Origin: DATDMG01 sp036518955
GTDB taxonomy: Bacteria; Actinomycetota; Actinomycetes; Actinomycetales; Kineosporiaceae
NCBI GenBank assembly: GCA_036518955.1
Contig: DATDMG010000239.1
Location: forward strand, 1-11,644
Direction: 5' to 3'
DNA length: 11,644 nt
In this document: one piece after another, positions 6,291-11,644 of the stretch
Layout of the letters: every line of letters starts with the position of its first letter
Numbering within the stretch: position 1 is the first letter of the stretch
The notes under the pieces: generated by a model
The model's input: the letters and a program-made list of their open reading frames with translations, nothing else
The model's database searches: none
Told to the model about the DNA's origin: nothing
Translations under genes and position numbers: made by a program

Positions 6291-9040
6291 CCGAGGTGGC
6301 CCGAGCTGCCGAGCCCACCACCGGTGCGGCCGTCGAACGGCGCCGGGGCCGGTTGAAGGTGTACCTCGGCGCGGCGCCGGGCGTCGGCAAGACCTTCACG
6401 ATGCTGGACGAGGGTCGGCGACGGCGGGAGCGCGGCACCGACGTCGTGATCGGGATCGTGGAGACGCACGGGCGGGCCAGGACCGCCGCCCAGGTCGGCG
6501 ATCTCGAGGTGCTGCCGCGCCGGGTGATGGAGCACCGCGGCGCGCAGTTCACCGAGCTGGACGTCGACGCGGTGCTGGCCCGTCGCCCGCAGGTGGCCCT
6601 GGTGGACGAGTTGGCGCACACCAACGTCCCCGGCAGTCGCCATGCCAAGCGCTACCAGGACGTCCAGGAACTGCTCGCCGCCGGGATCGACGTGATCACG
6701 ACGGTGAACGTGCAGCACCTGGAATCCCTGAACGACGTCGTGCTGCGGATCACCCGCGTCCGGCAGCGGGAGACCGTGCCGGACGCCGTCGTCCGCGCCG
6801 CGGACCAGATCGAGCTGGCCGACATGAGCCCCCAGGCCTTGCGGCGTCGCCTCGCGCACGGGAACGTCTACCCGGCGGAGAAGGTCGACGCCGCGCTGGC
6901 GAACTACTTCCGGCTCGGCAACCTGACCGCGCTGCGCGAGCTGGCGCTGCTGTGGTTGGCCGACCGGGTCGACGAGGGTCTGCAGGCCTATCGGGCCGAG
7001 CACGGGATCCAGGACACCTGGGAGGCGCGTGAGCGCGTCGTGGTGGCCCTGCCGGGGGGTCCGGAGGGGGAGGCGCTGATCCGCCGGGCGGCCCGGATCG
7101 CGGCCCGCACCGGGAGCGCGCTGCTCGCCGTCCACGTGGCCCGCTCCGACGGCCTGGCGCACACCGACGCCGCCGGACTGGCGGTGCAGCGGCAGCTGGT
7201 GGAATCCCTGGGGGGCAGCTACCACCAGCTCCTGGGTGACGACGTCGCCACCAGCGTCCTGGAGTTCGCGCGGGCGGAGAACGCCACCCAGGTGGTCGTC
7301 GGCGCGAGTCGGCACTCGCTGCTCTACTCGTTGATCAACGGTAGTACCACGCACGACGTGATCCGGCTCTCCGGACCGATCGACGTCCACGTGGTCACCC
7401 ACGAGCACGCCGCCAGCGGGCAGTCCCTGCCCCGGCCGCGCGGCAGCCTCAGCCCCCACCGACGCCTGCTCGGGCTGGGGGTCGCCGCGGCGGGACTGCC
7501 GCTGCTGACCCTGGCCCTGTTCGCCGCGGACGGCGCCCTCAACCTGGCCAGCGACCTGCTCGCCTACCTGTTGCTGGTGCTCGTCGTCGCCCTGGTCGGC
7601 GGCCTGGTGCCGGCGCTGGTCGCGGCCGTCGCGGCGTCCCTGCTGCTCAACTACTACTTCACCGCACCGGTGGGAACGTTCACGATCGCCGAACCGAACA
7701 ACCTGATCGCCCTGATCGCGTTCGTCACCGCGGCCGGGTTGGTCAGCGTCGTGGTCGATCTGGCCGCCCGACGGGCCGGCCAGGCCGCGCGGGCCACCGG
7801 GGAGGCACAGCTGCTGGCCACCCTGGCCGGCACCGCGCTGCGTGCGCACGATGCGCTCCCCGCCCTGCTCGAGCAGGTGCGGGAGGCCTTCGGGCTGACC
7901 GGCGTCACCCTCCTGGAGAGCCCGTCGGACGCCGGCCCGCCGGGGCGTGCCCCGACGCCGGGGCGTCCTGGCGTCGCGGCGAACCAGCAGTGGCGGACCG
8001 TCGCGTCGGCCGGTGAGGTCACCTGCCGCGACCCGCAGCAGGCGGCCGACGTGCTGCCCGCCGGTGACGACCTGGTCCTGACGGTCACCGGCCGCTCCCT
8101 CACCGGCGCCGACCGACGGGTGCTGGTCGCCGTCGCCTCCCAGGCAGGCACGGTCCTGGAGCAGCAGCGGCTCGCGGAGCAGGCGGCGGCAGCCCGCCCG
8201 GCCGTCGAGGCCGACCGGCTGCGTGCCTCCCTGCTGGCCGCGGTCAGCCATGACCTGCGCACCCCGCTGGCGACCGCCAAGGCGGCCGTCACCAGCCTGC
8301 GCACCCCCAACGTCTCCCTCACCAGGACCGACACCGAGTCCTTGCTGGAGGCGGCCGAGGCCGCTCTGGACCGGCTCACCGGTCTGGTCGCCGACCTGCT
8401 GGACATGAGCAGACTGCAGGCAGGCGCCGTCGCGGTGATGCCGCGCCGGATCGCGCTGGACGAGTTGGTGCCCATCGTCCTGGACCGGCTGGGGGTCGCC
8501 CCGGACGCCGTCACGGTCGCCGTCCCCGATCACCTCCCCGAGGTCTCCACGGACGCCGTCCTGCTCGAGCGGGCGCTGGCGAACCTGGTCACCAACGCCC
8601 TGCGCTACTCGCCACCCGGGACGCCTCCGATGATCACAGCCAGCCTGCTGGAGACCGCCGACGTCCCGCCCCAGGTCGAGCTGAGGGTGATCGATCACGG
8701 GCCGGGCATCCCGGTGGAGGAGCGGGAGTGCGCCTTCGTGCCGTTCCAGCGGCTCGGTGACCGGGACAACACCGTCGGGGTCGGGCTCGGCCTGGCGGTG
8801 GCCCGTGGCCTCACCGAGGCGCTGGGCGGCACGCTCGAACCGGAGGACACGCCCGGCGGCGGCCTGACGATGGTCATCCGGCTTCCGGCGGCCGCACCGC
8901 CGGTGACCGCGTCCGCGGACGACGCAGGCGCGGATCCGTCCCGACCCGCCGGTGACGCCCGCTCCTGCGAACCCGCCACCGAGCACCCGCGGACGGGCCC
9001 GACGTCCGTCGAGCGGGCGGCCGAGAGGTCCAGCAGATGA
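6287..9040 (+). CDS. kdpD: KdpD, K+/osmotic sensor histidine kinase
   Basis: This 917-aa protein is the membrane sensor that phosphorylates or dephosphorylates KdpE. The N-terminal KdpD domain has a Walker A motif, GAAPGVGKT (28-36), and a Walker B-like LVDELAHTN (105-113). A universal-stress-protein-like domain spans about 248-371. Four membrane helices (about 393-495) form the DUF4118 module, followed by a GAF-like linker (about 505-620). The kinase core has the phosphorylated H655 in SHDLRTPLA, N box N770, G1 box DHGPGIP (803-809) and G2 box GLGL (833-836). A polar Pro/Ala/Asp-rich tail of about 45 residues follows the ATPase domain. It overlaps kdpC and kdpE by four bases each (ATGA). In some bacteria the stress-protein domain binds cyclic di-AMP; I could not identify that binding motif with confidence here. 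Confidence 0.97.
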   Translation: MTEVARAAEPTTGAAVERRRGRLKVYLGAAPGVGKTFTMLDEGRRRRERGTDVVIGIVETHGRARTAAQVGDLEVLPRRVMEHRGAQFTELDVDAVLARRPQVALVDELAHTNVPGSRHAKRYQDVQELLAAGIDVITTVNVQHLESLNDVVLRITRVRQRETVPDAVVRAADQIELADMSPQALRRRLAHGNVYPAEKVDAALANYFRLGNLTALRELALLWLADRVDEGLQAYRAEHGIQDTWEARERVVVALPGGPEGEALIRRAARIAARTGSALLAVHVARSDGLAHTDAAGLAVQRQLVESLGGSYHQLLGDDVATSVLEFARAENATQVVVGASRHSLLYSLINGSTTHDVIRLSGPIDVHVVTHEHAASGQSLPRPRGSLSPHRRLLGLGVAAAGLPLLTLALFAADGALNLASDLLAYLLLVLVVALVGGLVPALVAAVAASLLLNYYFTAPVGTFTIAEPNNLIALIAFVTAAGLVSVVVDLAARRAGQAARATGEAQLLATLAGTALRAHDALPALLEQVREAFGLTGVTLLESPSDAGPPGRAPTPGRPGVAANQQWRTVASAGEVTCRDPQQAADVLPAGDDLVLTVTGRSLTGADRRVLVAVASQAGTVLEQQRLAEQAAAARPAVEADRLRASLLAAVSHDLRTPLATAKAAVTSLRTPNVSLTRTDTESLLEAAEAALDRLTGLVADLLDMSRLQAGAVAVMPRRIALDELVPIVLDRLGVAPDAVTVAVPDHLPEVSTDAVLLERALANLVTNALRYSPPGTPPMITASLLETADVPPQVELRVIDHGPGIPVEERECAFVPFQRLGDRDNTVGVGLGLAVARGLTEALGGTLEPEDTPGGGLTMVIRLPAAAPPVTASADDAGADPSRPAGDARSCEPATEHPRTGPTSVERAAERSSR
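7938..7966 (+). repeat. 11-bp direct repeat in kdpD linker (18-nt period)
   Basis: CGCCGGGGCGT occurs at 7938-7948 and 7956-7966, an in-frame 18-nt period inside kdpD. It encodes a Pro/Gly/Arg-rich stretch (PPGRAPTPGRPG) in the GAF-like region before the kinase core, so it probably lengthens a flexible loop. Confidence 0.6.
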
Positions 9041-9714
9041 GCACCGTGCTGATCGTCGAGGACGAGCCCCACATCCTCAGCACGCTGGTGATCACCATCC
9101 GGGCCTCCGGCTGCGACGTCGTCACGGCAGGGACGGCCGCGGAAGCCCTGGCCGTCGCCCGGCGACACTCGCCGGATCTCGTGGTGCTCGACCTCGGCCT
9201 GCCGGACCGGGACGGGATCCACGTCATCACCCAGCTGCGCAGCTGGAGCGAGGTGCCGATCATCGTGCTGTCCGGCCGCTGCTGCAGCGACGACAAGGTG
9301 GCCGCTCTCGACGCGGGCGCCGACGACTACGTCACCAAACCCTTTGCGACCCAGGAGCTGCTGGCCCGCCTGCGTGCCGCCCGCCGCCGCGTGCGAGGTC
9401 AGGAGCGCACGCTGACGCTGAAGATCGGGGACCTGACGCTCGACCTGGCGGCCCGCACGGCCAGCTCCACCGACGGGGTCGACCAGCAGCTCACGCCGAC
9501 CGAATGGGACGTGCTGGAGGTGCTGGCCCGCAACCCGGGCCGGCTGATCAGCCACGCGGAGCTCACCTCGCGCATCTGGGGCAAGGACCCCGCCGAGGCG
9601 CGGGAGTCCCTGCGGGCCTACCTCGCGCGGCTGCGCCGCAAGCTCGAACCGGACCCGGCGCGGCCTCGGCACCTGCTCACCGAACCCGGCATGGGGTACC
9701 GCTTCCAGCCCTGA
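9037..9714 (+). CDS. kdpE: KdpE, OmpR-family response regulator of kdp operon
   Basis: This 225-aa protein has an N-terminal receiver domain (about 2-115) with the acidic pair E8/D9, phosphorylated D52, S79 and K101 in the usual places, then an OmpR/PhoB winged-helix DNA-binding domain (about 130-224) with the LTPTEWDVLE and YLARLRRKLE elements. The strongly conserved DKVAALDAGADDYVTKPF stretch is typical of KdpE. After phosphorylation by KdpD it activates kdp transcription. Directly after S79 the loop reads GRCCSDD: two adjacent cysteines (C82, C83) beside the active site, where polar or charged residues are usual. The start is ATG at 9037, overlapping kdpD's stop, with GAGAGG eight bases upstream. 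It is the last gene of the operon and converges on the next gene after 58 nt. Confidence 0.97.
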   Translation: MSTVLIVEDEPHILSTLVITIRASGCDVVTAGTAAEALAVARRHSPDLVVLDLGLPDRDGIHVITQLRSWSEVPIIVLSGRCCSDDKVAALDAGADDYVTKPFATQELLARLRAARRRVRGQERTLTLKIGDLTLDLAARTASSTDGVDQQLTPTEWDVLEVLARNPGRLISHAELTSRIWGKDPAEARESLRAYLARLRRKLEPDPARPRHLLTEPGMGYRFQP

Positions 9715-9716
9715 GG

Positions 9717-9734
9717 CGGCCCGGCGCCCGGCCG
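9717..9734. terminator. Weak GC hairpin between convergent genes
   Basis: CGGCC (9717-9721) can pair with GGCCG (9730-9734) around an 8-nt loop immediately after the kdpE stop. No T-run follows. The 58-nt space between convergent genes is where a terminator is expected, but this stem is short and in such GC-rich DNA could be chance. Confidence 0.2.
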
Positions 9735-9772
9735 AAGGACGAAGGGCTCACGAGCATGGCACCGACATCGCG

Positions 9773-10684
9773 CTAACGGTTTCCGCGCGTCCAATTGAGC
9801 TGAACCGAGACGGGGTCATGGTCGGAGAGCATCGCCGCCGACGAATCCAGGAATACGGCGTGCTCATTGCTGTACTTCACCGCATTCAGTGTAATGTTGT
9901 CGCCACTGCGGTAGAGGACCTTGTCGACCACCTCGCAGGTATCTGTGGGCTCCTGCGGGCACTTGAGATCCGGGCTGCCCTTGGCGGGAGCTCGGCCGTT
10001 CATCTTGAGCTGAACCCATGCGTCGGTGAGGCCGTTGTCCGCGGAGAACTCGGCGATGGCGTCGCCGACCCTCGTGTAGCGGCTGTTGGTGTCACCCATG
10101 ACGACGACGGCGTGCCCCTTCGAGTGAGCCTGGATGTACTGAGTCAACTGGCGGAGGTTATCCGCGCGCGACTGCAGATCACCTTCGTTGATCCCGGCGT
10201 TCGTGTGCAGGTTGTAGAAATCCACATCCGCGCCGTCCGCCAAGGCCACTCGCATGAAGGTAAACCCTTTCGGGGTGAAGCAGTCGCCGGAGTCCATTTG
10301 GCAGGAGCCCCATTTCTGGCGATCCAGGTCCGTGAACGGGTGGCTCGACAGGGTGTTGAGGCCGCTGCCGAACCCGGCGCCGCCGCTCGTGGCCGTGCGG
10401 TAGGGATGAGAGTCGCCCTGGTAGAGGTTCTTGTGGTAGTTGAAGTCCTCCTGCACGTTGACGACGTCGTACTGCTTGAGCCGCTCACCGATCGCGATCG
10501 TGCTCGGGCCGCGCGGGGTCGTGGCCGAGTTTATTCTCGACGGCAATCCAGCAACGTTGTAGGTCAGGACGTTCAGGGTGCCGTTGCTGGCCTCGGTCGC
10601 GGCCTGGCTCGTGGCGATGCTTACCCCGAGGACGGCTGCCGTGGCGCACGTCACCACAGCCATGGCGGTCGTTCTGCGTGTCAT
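9773..10684 (-). CDS. Secreted endonuclease/exonuclease/phosphatase-fold enzyme
   Basis: This 303-aa protein starts with a basic MTRR, a hydrophobic stretch and TSQA-ATEA, a good secretory signal peptide with likely cleavage after residue 28 or 29. The mature part is a DNase I/sphingomyelinase-type (EEP) hydrolase: N43 in TYNVAGL, metal ligand E79 in VQED, H160 in NLHTNAG, D198 and N200 in MGDTNSR, and D288-H289 in the final SDHDP. Four cysteines (128, 135, 242, 250) could form two disulfides, fitting an exported enzyme. Members cleave phosphodiesters in nucleic acids, sphingomyelin or related lipids; which applies here cannot be read from sequence. The start at 10684 is supported by AGTAGGG about six bases upstream and by the signal peptide; the open frame continues to 10927 without coding character. 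Codon choice includes more A/T-ending codons than the kdp genes, suggesting a different history. It converges on kdpE. Confidence 0.9.
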   Translation of the reverse strand: MTRRTTAMAVVTCATAAVLGVSIATSQAATEASNGTLNVLTYNVAGLPSRINSATTPRGPSTIAIGERLKQYDVVNVQEDFNYHKNLYQGDSHPYRTATSGGAGFGSGLNTLSSHPFTDLDRQKWGSCQMDSGDCFTPKGFTFMRVALADGADVDFYNLHTNAGINEGDLQSRADNLRQLTQYIQAHSKGHAVVVMGDTNSRYTRVGDAIAEFSADNGLTDAWVQLKMNGRAPAKGSPDLKCPQEPTDTCEVVDKVLYRSGDNITLNAVKYSNEHAVFLDSSAAMLSDHDPVSVQLNWTRGNR

Positions 10685-10972
10685 TGTGACCCTACTTCCG
10701 TTGTTCGGTCGTTGCGGATGAAGAAGCCGTCCTGCGTTGTCGGCGAGATTCTGCCCCGTACCCGGCGGGGCACTCGGCTGCATTTCACGGCCGTGAATGC
10801 CCATGAGACTGTCGTCACGCCGAATCCGACCAGATCCAGGTGGGAGTCGATGTGGGCCAGTCTGCCCGCGATGACCAAGCGGGTGACATGCGTGGGCAAC
10901 GTCATATGTCGGACACGTCAGCACCACGACGGCGGTGGCGGCGGCATGGCCAGGACCGCGACGCGACGGGAG
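10685..10972. promoter_or_regulatory. Upstream region of the secreted hydrolase
   Basis: These 288 bases lie between the broken GGDEF gene and the secreted hydrolase, both on the minus strand, and should hold the hydrolase promoter. I find no clear -35/-10 pair. A perfect 14-bp palindrome (10784-10797) is the strongest element. A 74-codon open frame on the minus strand (10905-10681) ends in a TGA overlapping the hydrolase ATG; it has no ribosome binding site and no domain I recognise. Confidence 0.4.
10784..10797. promoter_or_regulatory. Perfect palindrome TTCACGGCCGTGAA (candidate operator)
   Basis: TTCACGG is followed directly by its reverse complement CCGTGAA. With a one-base bulge the symmetry extends to 10780-10800 (GCATT and AATGC outer arms). 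It lies about 100 nt upstream of the hydrolase start. Dyad symmetry of this length suits a dimeric repressor or activator; no known regulator is assigned. Confidence 0.45.
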
Positions 10973-11392
10973 TCAGCGGTCCACTCGGCCGCGCCCGGAG
11001 GCCTTGGCGGCAGACAGCCGGTCATCCGCCAACTCGACGGTCGCCACCACGTCGGTCGCCGGCCCCGTGGCGACGCCCGGGCTCAGTGGGACGGCCAACC
11101 GGGGGCGACCTCCGACCAGTCCTGCCGACCCACGGCGTCCAGGCGTCGTGCGCTGCCCGGGCCGCGGAGGCCGGATCGGCGGTCATCAGGACCACGAACT
11201 CGTCGCCGCCCCACCGCGCGGTCAGGTCCGTGGCGCGGGTCGCTCCGCGCCGGATCGCCGCCACGCGCCGCGGCACCTCGTCGCCGGCGGACGTGGCGCG
11301 GGCGTACCGTTTCACCGCTTCAGCGCCAGGTTGCAGGCGCGGCGGTTGGCCAGGCCGGTGAGCTCGTCGGCGTGGGCATGCTCGGGGTCGCC
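10973..11392 (-). pseudogene. Broken GGDEF diguanylate cyclase domain
   Basis: Three pieces of one GGDEF domain can be read in order on the minus strand. Piece one (about 11392-11315) gives HADELTGLANRRACNLALKR and then a TGA (11314-11312). Piece two, in another frame (about 11326-11130), gives KRYARATSAGDEV, then RWGGDEFVVL (11216-11187), containing the intact GGDEF signature. Piece three, back in the first frame (about 11120-10973), gives SPGVATGPA and ADDRLSAAKASGRGRV, the normal domain end, and a stop at 10975-10973. Roughly 15-20 residues expected between NRR and AGDEV, including the DxDHFK metal-binding strand, are missing. Intact enzymes make the second messenger cyclic di-GMP; this one cannot be translated as a whole and lacks a key segment. 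The N-terminal part of the gene is not recognisable. Sequencing error could explain frame changes but not the missing segment. Confidence 0.8.
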
Positions 11393-11453
11393 GCCCCGTG
11401 CGCATGGCTCCGGCCGGCGCCCGCGGGCTTGACCGGCGGCGACCAGCGGATCG

Positions 11454-11642
11454 TCACGCCGGGGCGGCACCTCCGTCGAACGTCTCGGCCGGCGCCGGTA
11501 CCCCGCCGCCGGCCGCGGCCTCGCCGCCCGCTGGGGCGGAGGCCGACCGCGTCAGCGCCGGGTCGCCGCCCTCAGCGTCGCTGCGGACGGTCCAGGCATC
11601 CGCCGGGCCGGCGCTGAACCCCGGTTCGGCGGCAACCTCCGA
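11454..11642 (-). CDS. Possible C-terminal tail of an unknown protein (partial)
   Basis: A minus-strand frame entering from the right edge stays open for 62 codons and stops at 11454-11456. It reads as a low-complexity Ala/Gly/Pro/Glu-rich tail (for example AWTVRSDAEGGDPALTR and later GGVPAPAETFDGG) with strongly GC-ending codons, as expected for real actinobacterial coding sequence. No domain is visible, so no function is proposed. Alternative: in DNA this GC-rich, chance open frames are common, and the opposite strand is also open here. Confidence 0.35.
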   Translation of the reverse strand, partial: SEVAAEPGFSAGPADAWTVRSDAEGGDPALTRSASAPAGGEAAAGGGVPAPAETFDGGAAPA

Positions 11643-11644
11643 CG

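Noticed and set aside
6140..8986. 948-codon minus-strand frame opposite kdpD
   Set aside because: Its composition is Gly/Arg/Gln/Asp-rich with no domain; it mirrors the codon bias of kdpD.
9818..11617. Long 599-codon plus-strand open frame opposite the hydrolase and GGDEF remnant
   Set aside because: It is antisense to a gene with a signal peptide and full catalytic motif set, has no recognisable domain, and long antisense open frames are common in GC-rich DNA.
1..11644. CRISPR array, insertion sequence, tRNA or rRNA
   Set aside because: No regularly spaced repeats, transposase motifs with terminal repeats, or tRNA cloverleaf sequences were seen on either strand.

Overview
The window is very GC-rich with strongly GC-biased third codon positions. 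It carries a complete kdpFABCDE operon with actinobacterial features: a long KdpC, overlapping genes, and KdpD and KdpE in the same transcription unit. A high-GC actinomycete (Actinomycetota) is the best fit. Genus cannot be settled from the sequence alone; a Pseudonocardiales- or Streptomyces-like source is a guess.

Left flank (1-1209). The minus strand at the extreme left holds a fragment of a SpoIIE/PP2C-type phosphatase (VGGDWYDV motif) with no start, then about 350 bases without a gene. Next, on the minus strand (486-926), is a small membrane-anchored glutaredoxin-like protein with a CQYC active site. A 283-base divergent intergenic region separates it from the rightward kdp cluster and contains short repeats that may be regulatory.

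Centre (1210-9714, plus strand). A 113-aa membrane protein comes first; its second half resembles the transmembrane module of the KdpD sensor encoded downstream. A 27-aa single-span membrane peptide, a GC-rich hairpin and kdpF (29 aa) follow, then kdpA (K+ channel-like subunit), kdpB (P-type ATPase), kdpC, kdpD (sensor kinase) and kdpE (response regulator). Five of these junctions are 1-4 nt overlaps or a 13-nt gap, so kdpF-kdpE looks like one translationally coupled operon. KdpFABC imports K+ at the cost of ATP under K+ limitation or osmotic stress; KdpD/KdpE sense this and switch the operon on. Co-transcription would make the circuit autoregulatory.

Right flank (9715-11644, minus strand). 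A secreted endonuclease/exonuclease/phosphatase-fold enzyme (303 aa) converges on kdpE. A 288-base region upstream of it holds a perfect 14-bp palindrome. Beyond that is a broken GGDEF (diguanylate cyclase) gene whose domain is spread over two reading frames with an internal deletion, and then what may be the C-terminal tail of another protein running off the window.

The core of the window is a well-known system. The less ordinary parts are the two small membrane proteins ahead of kdpF, the unexplained repeats and hairpin in the leader, a cysteine pair beside the KdpE active site, and two decayed signalling genes (phosphatase and diguanylate cyclase) bracketing the island. I do not see a wholly new system.
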